DNA of 64,000 nt from Roseomonas sp. KE2513 (GTDB lineage: Bacteria; Pseudomonadota; Alphaproteobacteria; Acetobacterales; Acetobacteraceae), in the NCBI RefSeq assembly GCF_016107305.1, contig NZ_RCVR01000002.1, positions 186,001-250,000 on the forward strand, written 5' to 3'. The position numbers and the translations under genes were made by a program. The notes under the pieces are model-generated. The model had not been told where the DNA came from. It saw only the letters and a list, made by a program, of their open reading frames with translations, and did no database searches. Shown here one piece after another: positions 9,113-18,684 of the stretch; within the stretch, counting starts at the first letter, position 1, and each line of letters opens with the position of its first letter.

Positions 9113-9393
9113 GCGACAAGGAAGAGAAGCTGGCCCGCATGGCGAACGGGATTGCGGACTTCTTCCGCTCCTATCCGGCGGAGGAAGCCCGGGCGGGCAT
9201 TGCGGACCACATCCGGTCCTTCTGGACCCGCGTGATGCGGGATGAACTGCACCAGTTGATTGCCCATGGGGGCGGAGGGCTCGATCCGTTGGTGCTCGGG
9301 GCATTCAGCGGCAAGACCTTGGGCGAGAGCCCGATCCTGAAGGAAACGGGCGGCCCGGATGAGGTCGGACAGCTGGGGAGCGACGCGGGATAG
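9109..9393 (+). CDS. fdsD: Formate dehydrogenase delta subunit FdsD
   Basis: A 94-residue protein of the FdsD family, last gene of fdsGBACD. IADFFRSYPAEEARAGIADH followed by SFWTRVMRDELHQL is the family core, and the tail is Gly-rich and probably flexible. FdsD is a small protein needed for, or helping, assembly of the formate dehydrogenase; its exact role is not settled. It begins with GTG in a GTGA overlap with fdsC. Confidence 0.9.
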   Translation: MSDKEEKLARMANGIADFFRSYPAEEARAGIADHIRSFWTRVMRDELHQLIAHGGGGLDPLVLGAFSGKTLGESPILKETGGPDEVGQLGSDAG

Positions 9394-9469
9394 GCCCGAC
9401 GGGCGCCGCAGGGTGGCTCGTCTTACCGCACTACGCTAAATCGGGCGGAGCTTTCGGCAAGGAGCAGCC

Positions 9470-10180
9470 ATGAAGATCACCTGGTTGGGGCACTCGGCCT
9501 ACCGGCTGGAGTTCGGATCGTCCGTCGTGCTGATCGACCCCTTCCTGACAGGCAATTCGAGCTTCACCGGAACGGTGGAGGATGCCTCGAAAGGCGCGAC
9601 CCATGTCGTGCTGACCCACGGGCATGCGGATCATGTTGGCGATACCGTCGCTATCACGAAGGCGACGGGCGCAAAGCTCGTGACGAATTTCGAACTGTGC
9701 CAGTATCTCGGCCGCAAGGGCGTGGCGGCGACGGACTCGATGAACACGGGTGGCACGACCGACCAGGGCGAGTTTAGCGTCACGCTCACCATCGCCTTCC
9801 ACTCCTCGGCGGAGATGGATGCCAACGGCGTGCTGCACAATCTCGGCCTGCCGAACGGCGTGGTGATTTCGCCGAAGTCGGCCTCCGAGCCGGTGGTCTA
9901 TCACATGGGCGATACGGACGTGTTCTCGGACATGGCAATCATCGGCGAGCTGTACCGGCCGAAGGTCGCGATGGTGCCGATGGGCGACCGCTACACCATG
10001 GGCGCGCGCGGCGCGGCGCTGGCCATGCGCCGCTTCCTGCCGGATGTGCCGGTCGTGCTGCCCTGCCACTACCGCACCTTCCTGCCCCTGGCGCAGTCGC
10101 CGGACGACTTCCTGCGGGAGATGGGCGATCAGGCCGGCCGCGTGCGCGTACCGGCGGTGGGAGAGAGCTTTGAGGTCTGA
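9470..10180 (+). CDS. UPF0173 family metal-dependent hydrolase
   Basis: A 236-residue metallo-beta-lactamase-fold protein of the UPF0173 (YtkL-like) group. MKITWLGHSAYRLE is the family start, and THGHADHVGD (about 49-58) holds the zinc-binding HxHxDH motif. A further ligand set is in YHMGDTDVFSD, and PCHYRTF lies near the end. Members are soluble cytosolic hydrolases with no agreed substrate. AAGGAGCAGCC supplies a ribosome binding site. It seems to be a single-gene unit between the fds operon and the epimerase gene. Confidence 0.9.
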   Translation: MKITWLGHSAYRLEFGSSVVLIDPFLTGNSSFTGTVEDASKGATHVVLTHGHADHVGDTVAITKATGAKLVTNFELCQYLGRKGVAATDSMNTGGTTDQGEFSVTLTIAFHSSAEMDANGVLHNLGLPNGVVISPKSASEPVVYHMGDTDVFSDMAIIGELYRPKVAMVPMGDRYTMGARGAALAMRRFLPDVPVVLPCHYRTFLPLAQSPDDFLREMGDQAGRVRVPAVGESFEV

Positions 10181-10246
10181 AGCCCCCGCCTGTGCCTCCC
10201 GCCCGATCCCTCCTATAGCTTGAGCCCGCGGTAGGGGAGGTCTGGG

Positions 10247-11272
10247 ATGCAGGAGATCGAAACGCCGGTGCCGCCCGGCGATCATACCTTTTCCTGCATC
10301 GACGGGCATACCTGCGGCAATCCCGTGCGGCTCGTCACCGGCGGCGCGCCGCATCTGCGCGGCGCGACGATGAGCGAGCGGCGGCAGGACTTCCTCACCC
10401 ACCACGACTGGATTCGCCGCTCCCTCATGTTCGAGCCGCGTGGGCACAGCGTTATGTCCGGCTCCATCCTCTACCCGCCGACGCGCGAGGATTGCGACGT
10501 TGCGATCCTCTTCATTGAGGTCTCGGGCTGCCTGCCGATGTGCGGGCACGGCACGATCGGCACGGTGACGATGGCGATCGAGAACGGGTTGGCCAGCCCG
10601 GTGCGAGAGGGGGAGTTGCGCCTTGACGCCCCGGCTGGGCGCATCGTCGCCACTTATGAGCGCCGCGGGGAGCACGTGGACAGCGTGCGCATCCGCAACA
10701 TCGCCTCCTTCCTCGCGGTGCCGGAGGTCGAGGTGGAGATGCCGGGAATGGGCCGGCTGCGCGTGGACATTGCCTACGGCGGGAATTTTTACGCAATCGT
10801 GGAGCCGCAGCCCGGCTTCGCGGGGCTCGAGGACCTTTCGGCCGATGATGTGCTGCGGCTGAGCCCGGAGCTACGGCGGCGGGTAAACGCGGCCGTCGCG
10901 GTCGTCCATCCTGAGGATGCCACCATCGCCGGCGTCAGCCACGTCATGTGGACGGGCCGGGCGCGGGATGCGAGGGCGCATGCCCGCAACGCCGTCTTCT
11001 ACGGGGATCGCGCGGTGGACCGCTCCCCCTGCGGCACGGGCACCTCCGCCCGCATGGCGCAGCTCGCCGCGCGCGGAAGGCTCGACGTGGGCGACGAGTT
11101 CATCCACGAGAGCATCATCGGCACGCTCTTCGACGGCCGGGTGGAGGACCGGGCAGTGGTGGGCAACCACGCCGCGATCGTGCCGAGCATCGCCGGCTGG
11201 GCGCGCACCCATGGGATCAACACGATCTTCGTGAACGAGCGCGACCCGTTGCGCGCCGGCTTCCTCGTCTAG
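10247..11272 (+). CDS. 4-hydroxyproline 2-epimerase (proline racemase superfamily)
   Basis: A 341-residue cofactor-independent epimerase. Both active-site cysteines are present: Cys99 in MCGHGTIG and Cys262 in SPCGTGTSA. Two Cys fit proline racemase or 4-hydroxyproline epimerase rather than trans-3-hydroxyproline dehydratase, which has Thr at the second site. FSCIDGHTCGNPVRLV and MFEPRGHSVMSGSILYPP resemble 4-hydroxyproline 2-epimerases, which convert trans-4-hydroxy-L-proline to cis-4-hydroxy-D-proline. The other hydroxyproline catabolic genes are absent here, so the substrate is inferred from motifs alone. The stop overlaps the convergent VOC gene by 4 bp. Confidence 0.85.
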   Translation: MQEIETPVPPGDHTFSCIDGHTCGNPVRLVTGGAPHLRGATMSERRQDFLTHHDWIRRSLMFEPRGHSVMSGSILYPPTREDCDVAILFIEVSGCLPMCGHGTIGTVTMAIENGLASPVREGELRLDAPAGRIVATYERRGEHVDSVRIRNIASFLAVPEVEVEMPGMGRLRVDIAYGGNFYAIVEPQPGFAGLEDLSADDVLRLSPELRRRVNAAVAVVHPEDATIAGVSHVMWTGRARDARAHARNAVFYGDRAVDRSPCGTGTSARMAQLAARGRLDVGDEFIHESIIGTLFDGRVEDRAVVGNHAAIVPSIAGWARTHGINTIFVNERDPLRAGFLV

Positions 11273-11730
11273 GCGGAGCCAGCCGTCTCGGCCTCGCGCG
11301 CGCAGGTCGCGGCGCCCTCGGCGGCCTGACCGGCGAAGTTGATCATCCAGGGCACGCCGAAGCGGTCCACGAGCATTCCGAAGCGCTCCGCCCAGAAGGT
11401 GCTCTCCAGTGGCATGCGCACGGCGCCCCCTTCGGAAAGGGCTGCGAAGATGCGCTCCGCTTCCGCTGCCGTTTCCGGCATGAGGTTGACGGAAAAGCCG
11501 CCCGGTGGGGAGCCGCAGCCCGGCGGTGCGTCCGAGGCCATCAGCATCGTCCCGCCGAGGTCCAGGCAGGCGTGCATGATCTTGTCTCCCCAGCCGGGGG
11601 GCATACCCGCTTCGGCCGGGGTGCCGCGGGCAGGAAGCATCGCGGTGATGTGGCCGCCAAGGATCTGCTGGTAGCGCGTGAAGGCCTCCTCGCAGGTTCC
11701 GTCGAAGAAAAGATAGGTGCTCGCAAGCAT
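11269..11730 (-). CDS. VOC family protein, PhnB-like
   Basis: A 153-residue vicinal-oxygen-chelate protein. The sequence MLASTYLFFDGTCEEAFTRY, then GGHITAMLPARGTP, LMASDAPPGCG and the closing FGMLVDRFGVPWMINF are typical of the PhnB/glyoxalase-like group often misnamed 3-demethylubiquinone methyltransferase. No catalytic activity can be assigned. A perfect 14-bp palindrome 45 bp upstream of its start may be an operator for an unlinked regulator. Confidence 0.85.
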   Translation of the reverse strand: MLASTYLFFDGTCEEAFTRYQQILGGHITAMLPARGTPAEAGMPPGWGDKIMHACLDLGGTMLMASDAPPGCGSPPGGFSVNLMPETAAEAERIFAALSEGGAVRMPLESTFWAERFGMLVDRFGVPWMINFAGQAAEGAATCAREAETAGSA

Positions 11731-11774
11731 GCTGATCCCCCTGGCCTATCTGCGCAGGCGCTCCCTCTCCATCA

Positions 11775-11788
11775 GGTTGATATCAACC
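11775..11788. promoter_or_regulatory. Operator-like palindrome upstream of the VOC gene
   Basis: GGTTGATATCAACC is a perfect 14-bp palindrome in the 225-bp gap between the divergent VOC and ATP12 genes. Its ATCAACC half-site resembles sites of ArsR-type regulators that often accompany VOC and SRPBCC genes. No regulator gene is adjacent, so the binder is unknown. Confidence 0.35.
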
Positions 11789-11955
11789 ATTCGTGGCCAC
11801 GTCAAACCTCATTGGCCTCCCTGGACGCCGCTGCCGCTGTGCATGCCGCCACGGCAAGTCGTCGCGGTCCCCTCCCTGCCCTTCTCCAGAGGGGACGAAA
11901 TCCTTCCCTATCGACCAACTTGCCAGCCTACCCCCTGCGACCCCACTTGCGGCGC

Positions 11956-12657
11956 ATGAAGCGATTCTGGGAACAAGCCGCCGTCCAGCCCATGGAACAG
12001 GGCTGGGGCATCGCCCTCGATGGTCGCCCGCTGCGCCTGCCAGGCGGCACCACCCTGCACCTGCCCAGCCGCCCGTTGGCGGAAGCGGTCGCGGCGGAGT
12101 GGGACATGGCCGGCGGGGGCAAGGGCAATGAGATGTCGATGGAGGAGGTGCCCCTCACCCGCCTCGTCGGCACGGCTGTGGACCGCATTGCACCCGACCC
12201 GGCGCCGAGTGCGGCCGCCATCGCCGAGTACGGGGAGAGCGATCTTCTCTGCTACCGCGCCGAGGACCGGAGGCTCGCGGCCATCCAGGCCGAGAACTGG
12301 CAGCCTATCCTTGATTGGGCGGCCTTGCAGCACGACGCGCCGCTGCGGGTGACGACCGGCATTGTCCATGTCACGCAGCCGCCGGACTCGCTTCGGGCGC
12401 TGCACGCCGCGGTGGCCGCGCACTCGCCCTTCGGGCTCTCGGCGCTCGGCATCGCGGTGCCGGCCATGGGAAGCGTGGTCCTGGGCCTGGCGCTCTCGGC
12501 GGGACGGATCGACGCGGCGGAGGCGCACCGGCTTTCGATGATCGACGAGACCTACCAGGAATCCTTCTGGGGCACGGATTCGGAAGCCGAGGCGCGGCGC
12601 GTCCGGATCGGTGCGGATGTCGCCCTCGCGGCGCGGCTGCTGGAGCTTTCGCGGTGA
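11956..12657 (+). CDS. ATP12-family F1-ATPase assembly chaperone
   Basis: A 233-residue homologue of mitochondrial Atp12, which binds the F1 alpha subunit during ATP synthase assembly. MKRFWEQAAVQPMEQGWGIA, LDGRPLRLPGGTTL and the C-terminal SFWGTDSEAEARR region match the family; bacterial copies are largely confined to alphaproteobacteria. The start at 11956 agrees with other family members (KRFW near the N-terminus), though the frame is open far upstream over the epimerase and VOC genes. Its stop overlaps the acylphosphatase GTG (GTGA). Confidence 0.9.
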   Translation: MKRFWEQAAVQPMEQGWGIALDGRPLRLPGGTTLHLPSRPLAEAVAAEWDMAGGGKGNEMSMEEVPLTRLVGTAVDRIAPDPAPSAAAIAEYGESDLLCYRAEDRRLAAIQAENWQPILDWAALQHDAPLRVTTGIVHVTQPPDSLRALHAAVAAHSPFGLSALGIAVPAMGSVVLGLALSAGRIDAAEAHRLSMIDETYQESFWGTDSEAEARRVRIGADVALAARLLELSR

Positions 12658-12929
12658 CACCGCGGCTGCTGCGCATCCGTGGCCGCGTCCAGGGCGTCGG
12701 CTATCGCGCCTGGCTGGTGGAGGAGGCGACGGCGGCCGGCCTCAGCGGCTGGGTGCGCAACCGGGCGGATGGCTCGGTGGAAGCGCTGCTGGCCGGGGGG
12801 GAGGACGCAGTCGGCGCCGTGCTGCTCGCCACCCGCCGCGGCCCGCCTGGCGCGCGGGTGGACGCGATCGAGGAGAGCTTCGGGCCGTTACCGGAGGAGC
12901 CCGGTTTCCATAAGCGGCCGACCCTCTGA
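12654..12929 (+). CDS. acyP: Acylphosphatase
   Basis: A 91-residue alpha/beta sandwich protein that hydrolyses acyl phosphates. GRVQGVGYRAWLVEEA carries the phosphate loop with the catalytic Arg, and SGWVRNRADGSVEAL holds the conserved catalytic Asn. The length is normal for the family. The GTG start at 12654 overlaps the ATP12 stop codon, which both fixes the start and suggests coupled translation. Confidence 0.92.
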   Translation: MTPRLLRIRGRVQGVGYRAWLVEEATAAGLSGWVRNRADGSVEALLAGGEDAVGAVLLATRRGPPGARVDAIEESFGPLPEEPGFHKRPTL

Positions 12930-12985
12930 CAGGGCATCCAGGTCCCTCTCCCTGCGTTCCCTTCACTGGAACTGAGGAGCCGATC

Positions 12986-13183
12986 ATGAGCGACAAGCCG
13001 AGCCCCGACCCGAAGCCCGCCCCTGGCAATGACACTCACACGGAGGGCGGCGCCCCGACCGACCAGGCCCATGAGGATGCGGGCGACGGCACGCTCTCAG
13101 GCTCCGTGCCCGCCGGCCTCACCTCTCGCGAGCTGCGCGAGCTGGCCGAGAGCGGCAAGACCGACGATGGCGGGACGGGCTGA
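12986..13183 (+). CDS. Small acidic, probably disordered protein of unknown function
   Basis: A 65-residue hydrophilic protein (MSDKPSPDPKPAPGNDTHTE...). It has no hydrophobic core and is rich in Asp, Gly, Pro, Thr and Ser, so it is expected to be unfolded. A short helical candidate, LTSRELRELAES, lies near the end. GAGGAGCCGATC before the ATG is a good ribosome binding site, which argues that it is translated. I do not recognise the family. It ends 3 bp before the convergent mtgA gene. Another small hydrophilic protein occurs at 55579. Confidence 0.55.
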   Translation: MSDKPSPDPKPAPGNDTHTEGGAPTDQAHEDAGDGTLSGSVPAGLTSRELRELAESGKTDDGGTG

Positions 13184-13186
13184 TCC

Positions 13187-13894
13187 TTACCGCACACAGT
13201 CCAGCAGCGGCCCGAGCTGGCCGACCCGCCGCTCGATGACGGCGGCGCGGCGGAGGACGTGCTCGGAGGGCCGGGCCGCCGACCAGTTCAGCGGGCTGGG
13301 CAGCACGGCCGCGAGCCGCGCCGCCTCACGGAGGGTCAAAGCCGAGGCAGGCTTGTCGAAGAAGGCGCGCGCAGCGGCCTCGGCGCCGTAGAGGCCGGGG
13401 CCGAACTCTACGACGTTGAGATAGACCTCCATCACCCGCCGCTTCGGCCAGAGGATCGCGATCTGCGGGGTGAGCCAGGCTTCGGCCACCTTCCGCAGCG
13501 GGTCCCGGCCGGGCCAGAGGGCGATGTTCTTCGCCGTCTGCATGGTGATGGTGCTGGCGCCGCGCGGGCGCTCCCCGTCCCACCAGGCCTCGGCCTCCTC
13601 GCGCAGGGCGCCGAAGTCGAAGCCAAAGGGTTCGGTGCAGAAGCGGTTGTCCTCCCCGGCGATGACGGTCTGAGCTAGGGCGGGGGAGATCGAGCCGAGG
13701 GACACCCAGTCGCGGCGCATCTCGTGGCCCTGCACGGCGCGGATGAGCATCAGCGGCGTGACGGGCGGCGGGATGAAGCCGTAAACGAGGATTAGCACAG
13801 AGGGGAGCAGCGACAGGAGCAGCGCCAGTCGCGCCAGCCGCCAGCGCCAGCCTCGCCGGGCGGCTGGAAGGTGAAGGAGTTCTTGCCGTCCCAT
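13187..13894 (-). CDS. mtgA: Monofunctional biosynthetic peptidoglycan transglycosylase MtgA
   Basis: A 235-residue inner-membrane glycosyltransferase of family GT51 that polymerises lipid II. A single N-terminal membrane segment (about 21-40) is followed by the catalytic domain. VIAGEDNRF places the catalytic Glu at residue 81, GASTITMQTAKN (112-123) is the second GT51 motif, and RRVMEVYLNVVEFGPGLYG (152-170) carries the second Glu. The start at 13894 was preferred to the upstream one at 13963, which adds 23 Arg/Gly-rich residues before the membrane segment. Confidence 0.93.
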   Translation of the reverse strand: MGRQELLHLPAARRGWRWRLARLALLLSLLPSVLILVYGFIPPPVTPLMLIRAVQGHEMRRDWVSLGSISPALAQTVIAGEDNRFCTEPFGFDFGALREEAEAWWDGERPRGASTITMQTAKNIALWPGRDPLRKVAEAWLTPQIAILWPKRRVMEVYLNVVEFGPGLYGAEAAARAFFDKPASALTLREAARLAAVLPSPLNWSAARPSEHVLRRAAVIERRVGQLGPLLDCVR

Positions 13895-14230
13895 CCGCCG
13901 GTGGTGGCCGTGGCAGCCTCGCCGGTCAAGCGGCCCAGGAGGGCACCTTCCCCGCAGTGGCACTGATGCCCGGTGCCTGCATATCAGCCCCCTTTTCGTA
14001 ACGAGGGAGGTTTCATCTTGCAGTGCAGCACGAAAACTCCCATATTCATCCGCGTGCCCGGCCCCATGCCGCGGCCACGCCTCGGCCGCGTGAGACGGCC
14101 GCCCCGCGCAATGATGCGCGCGGCCCTGACCGGGGCGTCAGATCTTCCGATACCCTTGGATGCGACCGGACACGCGGGGCGCTTCCACCCGCCTCAGGCA
14201 ACCCGGGACGGGCTGCCCCGATTGGAATCC
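13895..14230. other. 336-bp gap between mtgA and the helicase gene
   Basis: Divergent upstream region shared by mtgA and the helicase gene. The helicase frame is open here back to 13973, but the predicted 86 extra residues are Pro/Arg-rich and unlike DEAD-box N-termini. A slightly AT-richer patch (about 13985-14060) is the likeliest place for a promoter, which would give the helicase a leader of roughly 200 nt, as is common for RNA helicase genes. I see no RNA gene or repeat. Confidence 0.35.
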
Positions 14231-15601
<1,371 letters not shown>

Positions 15602-15610
15602 ACTGATCGA

Positions 15611-15640
15611 AGGGCGCCCCTTGGGGCGCCCTTTCTCGTT
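15611..15640 (+). terminator. Rho-independent terminator between convergent genes
   Basis: AGGGCGCCCC and GGGGCGCCCT form a 10-bp GC-rich stem with the turn centred on TT (positions 15611-15632), followed by TTCTCGTT. It lies 9 bp after the helicase stop and just before the convergent antiporter stop, so it could serve both strands. Confidence 0.75.
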
Positions 15641-15645
15641 CCAGC

Positions 15646-17382
15646 CTATTCCGTCGCCCCCTCCAGCATCCGCCGGGCAACCTCGCTCTCGCTGAGGACG
15701 ACGTGGTTCGCCCCGAGTCTCGCGAGGTGCTCCGCCGCCGCGTCGGAATGAGCGCGGGCGGTGATCTCCAGCGTGGCGTTCAGGGCGCGGGCCTGCTCGA
15801 CGACCTGGCCGGCCTCGAAGGCCTCGGGCACGGTCACGAAGAGGCGGCGCGCGGCGGGAAGCCCGGCAGCGGCCAGCACCTCGGGGTCTGCGGCATTGCC
15901 GAGGACCGTGGGCAGCCCCACGGCCCGTGCGGCGGCGACACCCGCCTCCGCATCCTCGAAGACGAGCACGGGGCGCCCGGCGCCGACCAGTCCGGCCACG
16001 ACACGGGAGCCCACGCGGCCGTAGCCGATGACCACGTCGTGGTCCGCCATCGCCGGCAGCTCATGGGCTGGATCGGCGGCTTCAGGCTGGGTCACCTCCG
16101 CCGCCGGTGCCGGGCGCGGAGGAGGCGATGCTTCCGCCACGGCGGGCAAAACTCGTGCCGCGGCCGCGCCGCGCCGCTTCTCCACGAGGACGAAGAGGAA
16201 GGGGTTGATCAGGATCGAGAGGATCGCCCCGGCGAGCACGAGGTCCCTCCCCTCCGGCGGCAGCAGGCCAAGGCTGCCGCCGAGCCCGACGAGGATGAAG
16301 GAGAACTCGCCGATCTGCGCGAGGCTGGCCGAGATGGTCAGCGCGGTGCCGGACGGATGCCCGAAGGCGCGGACAATGAGGTAGGCGACGACCGACTTGC
16401 CGAGCACGATGATGCCCACCACCGCCAGCACCGCTAGGGGGGCGTTGAAGAGCACGCCCGGGTTGAACAGCATTCCGACCGAGACGAAGAACAGCACCGC
16501 GAAGGCGTCGCGCAGCGGCATCGCCTCCTCCGCCGCGCGCTGGGAGAGCTGGCTCTCGCCCATCACCATGCCCGCGAAGAAGGCGCCCAGCGCGAAGGAG
16601 ACGCCGAACAGCTCGGAGGCCAGGTAGGCAACGCCGAGGGCGATGGCATAGACGGCCAGCCGGAACAGCTCGCGCGATCCGGTATGGGCAGCGTGGTGCA
16701 TCACCCAGGGGATGGCCCGGCGCCCCGCCACCAGCATGATGGCGACGAAGGCCGCGACCTTGCCGAGCGTGATGGCGAGGGTGAGCGCCAGGTCGCCTAG
16801 GGACAGCGCCGCCGCCCCCTTCAGCACCGGCGCGAGCGCGGGCAGGAGGACGAGCGCGAGGACCATCGCGAGGTCCTCCACGATCAGCCAGCCGATGGCG
16901 ATGCGGCCGCGCTCAGTCTCGGCGATACGCCGCTCCTGCAGCGCGCGGATGAGGACCACGGTGGAGGCGACAGAGAGGGCGAGGCCGAAGACCAGCCCGC
17001 CGCCGATCCCCCAGCCCAGGAACCAGCCGAGCCCCATGCCCATCAGCGTTGCCGCCGCGATCTGCCCGATGGCGCCCGGTAGGGCGATGGCGCGCACCGC
17101 CATCAGGTCCTTCAGCGAGAAGTGCAGGCCGACCGCGAACATGAGCAGGATCACGCCGATCTCGGCGAGCTGGTTCGCCAGGTCCTGGTCGGCGACGTAG
17201 CCGGGCGTGAAGGGCCCGACCACGACGCCGGCCAGGAGGTAGCCCACCAGCGGCGACACCTTCACCCGATGGGCGAGCATCCCCAGGATGAAGGCCAGAA
17301 GGAGGCCGATGGCGATGATGGCGATGAGCGGCGCGTGGTGTTCGGGCAATGCTGTGTCCTGCTGCGGGTGAGACCGCAGCAT
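15646..17382 (-). CDS. Monovalent cation:proton antiporter (CPA2), YbaL/KefB-type
   Basis: A 578-residue inner-membrane exchanger. About 12 transmembrane segments (residues 15-400) form the Na+/H+ exchanger domain, with VSPLVGYLLAGVVVGPFTPG near the start, closely like YbaL. The C-terminal part carries a TrkA-N Rossmann domain (HDVVIGYGRVGSRVVAGLVG) that should bind NAD(H) and gate transport. K+ efflux in exchange for H+ is the usual role. The start is uncertain: ATG at 17382 is used, but TTG at 17349 has AGGA 7 nt upstream and gives an N-terminus (LPEHHAPLIAII) nearer to YbaL. Confidence 0.88.
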   Translation of the reverse strand: MLRSHPQQDTALPEHHAPLIAIIAIGLLLAFILGMLAHRVKVSPLVGYLLAGVVVGPFTPGYVADQDLANQLAEIGVILLMFAVGLHFSLKDLMAVRAIALPGAIGQIAAATLMGMGLGWFLGWGIGGGLVFGLALSVASTVVLIRALQERRIAETERGRIAIGWLIVEDLAMVLALVLLPALAPVLKGAAALSLGDLALTLAITLGKVAAFVAIMLVAGRRAIPWVMHHAAHTGSRELFRLAVYAIALGVAYLASELFGVSFALGAFFAGMVMGESQLSQRAAEEAMPLRDAFAVLFFVSVGMLFNPGVLFNAPLAVLAVVGIIVLGKSVVAYLIVRAFGHPSGTALTISASLAQIGEFSFILVGLGGSLGLLPPEGRDLVLAGAILSILINPFLFVLVEKRRGAAAARVLPAVAEASPPPRPAPAAEVTQPEAADPAHELPAMADHDVVIGYGRVGSRVVAGLVGAGRPVLVFEDAEAGVAAARAVGLPTVLGNAADPEVLAAAGLPAARRLFVTVPEAFEAGQVVEQARALNATLEITARAHSDAAAEHLARLGANHVVLSESEVARRMLEGATE

Positions 17383-17443
17383 TACGGCCACTTCACCCAT
17401 CGGGCGAGCGATAAGGGCGTGACGAAGGGTTTCCGCGCGCCGC

Positions 17444-18163
17444 TCAGTCGCCGAAGACCTCCTCCCACGCGGCGCGTAGGGCGGAATCGACCTCCTCCAT
17501 TGTCGCTGTGACGCCGAGCGCGTGCAGGCTCGTCACGCCGTGGTTGCTTATTCCGCAGGGGATGATGCCGCCGAAATGCGACAGGTCCGGCTCCACGTTC
17601 AGCGCGATGCCGTGCCAGGAGACCCAGCGGGAGACGCGCACGCCGATGGCCCCGATCTTGGCTTCGGTGCCGGCGGTGCGGTCCTGCACCCAGATGCCGA
17701 CCCTTCCCTCCCGCCGCTCGCCCCGGATGTTGAAGCGGTCGAGCGCGCGGATCATCCACTCCTCCAGCCCGTGGACGAAGGCGCGCACGTCGCGGGCGGC
17801 GACGCCACCGTGGGGGCGGGTGAGGTCGAGCATCACATAGGCGGTGCGCTGGCCCGGGCCGTGATAGGTCCACTGCCCGCCGCGCCCGGCCTCGTAAGTG
17901 GGGAAGCGACTGTCGAGCAGGCCGTCGGGCTTGGCGGAGGTGCCGGCGGTGTAGCTGGGCGGATGCTCCACTAGCCAAACAGCCTCCCCAGCCGTGCCGG
18001 CGCGGATCCCGGCGACGCGGCCCTCCATTGCGGCCAGGGCCTCGGGCACCGTCACCCGACCCTCGGAGATGAGCCAGGAGACGGGCGGCGCCGCCACATC
18101 GAGGGCGGGCGCGGAATTTGGTGAAATGATCTCTGGTACCCCCGTTGCTGCCGACGCGCTCAT
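17444..18163 (-). CDS. lipB: Octanoyltransferase LipB
   Basis: A 239-residue enzyme that moves octanoyl groups from acyl carrier protein to lipoyl domains, the first step of endogenous lipoate synthesis. [12 protein letters not shown] (94-105) binds the acyl chain, Lys169 (AKIGAIGVR) and Cys203 (IIPCGI) form the catalytic pair, and TSLHALG follows. The first 25 residues are a variable extension. lipA is not in the window. It faces away from the tRNA-Leu gene. Confidence 0.95.
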   Translation of the reverse strand: MSASAATGVPEIISPNSAPALDVAAPPVSWLISEGRVTVPEALAAMEGRVAGIRAGTAGEAVWLVEHPPSYTAGTSAKPDGLLDSRFPTYEAGRGGQWTYHGPGQRTAYVMLDLTRPHGGVAARDVRAFVHGLEEWMIRALDRFNIRGERREGRVGIWVQDRTAGTEAKIGAIGVRVSRWVSWHGIALNVEPDLSHFGGIIPCGISNHGVTSLHALGVTATMEEVDSALRAAWEEVFGD

Positions 18164-18186
18164 CGGTTATACGCCGGCCCCTGCCT

Positions 18187-18272
18187 GCGGTCATGGCGGA
18201 ATGGTAGACGCGCCAGCTTGAGGTGCTGGTGGGGGAAACCCCGTGGAAGTTCGAATCTTCTTGACCGCACCA
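18187..18272 (+). tRNA. tRNA-Leu (anticodon GAG)
   Basis: An 86-nt tRNA with encoded CCA. The acceptor stem pairs GCGGTCA (18187-18193) with TGACCGC (18262-18268). The anticodon arm CCAGC-TTGAGGT-GCTGG puts GAG at 18220-18222. A long class II variable arm (GTGGGGGAAACCCCG region) and the T arm GAAG-TTCGAAT-CTTC are visible. It decodes CUC and CUU leucine codons, common in this GC-rich genome. No integrase or duplicated 3' end is nearby, so there is no sign that it serves as an attachment site. Confidence 0.96.
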
Positions 18273-18386
18273 CTTCTTTTCCCGGTTGCCGCGGGGGCCA
18301 GCAGGGCCCCTGCCCGCGCCATGTAGCGCGACGGGCGCGCCCCTCCCAGGGGCCCGCCCTGCGGTTCCGGACGAAGCTTTCTCCTC

Positions 18387-18590
18387 TCAGGCGCTCTCGC
18401 GGTTCTCCGGCCGGCGGTTGACCATGCCCGTGCCGTTGCAGGCAATGCAGGGCTTGCCGATCAACTCGCCCGCGCCTTCGCATTCCGGGCAGACCACCTC
18501 GTCCGTACCCGGCGTTCCGACCGGCGCCTCGTCGCCGGGGCGCAGCATGCGCTTGCTGCCGGATGGGTTGGTTCCCGATGGTCCCGTCAC
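18387..18590 (-). CDS. Small zinc-ribbon protein with DnaJ-like CxxCxGxG motifs
   Basis: A 67-residue protein. The GTG start at 18590 is set by AAGGAGG placed 5 nt upstream; the frame continues further but without a comparable site. CPECEGAG and CIACNGTG repeat the CxxCxGxG unit of the DnaJ zinc-finger domain and should bind one zinc ion. The N-terminus (VTGPSGTNPSGSKRMLRPGD) is likely flexible. Such mini-proteins lack the J domain, and their function is unknown. It is divergent from the malic enzyme gene, whose start is 94 bp away. Confidence 0.75.
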   Translation of the reverse strand: MTGPSGTNPSGSKRMLRPGDEAPVGTPGTDEVVCPECEGAGELIGKPCIACNGTGMVNRRPENRESA

Positions 18591-18684
18591 TGCCGCCTCC
18601 TTTTCGAATACCTGGGGCGAACGTCCCGCGGGGGGCGCCGGTTCCCGGCTGGCGCCGGGCCGCCCGCGGCGCCATAACGGGGTG

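Noticed and set aside
13973-14230. In-frame extension of the helicase gene by 86 codons
   Set aside because: The added residues are Pro/Arg-rich and not seen in DEAD-box N-termini; MTQFNELGL at 14231 matches the family.
18187-18272. tRNA-Leu as an integration site
   Set aside because: No integrase, no duplicated 3' end and no shift in composition on either side.
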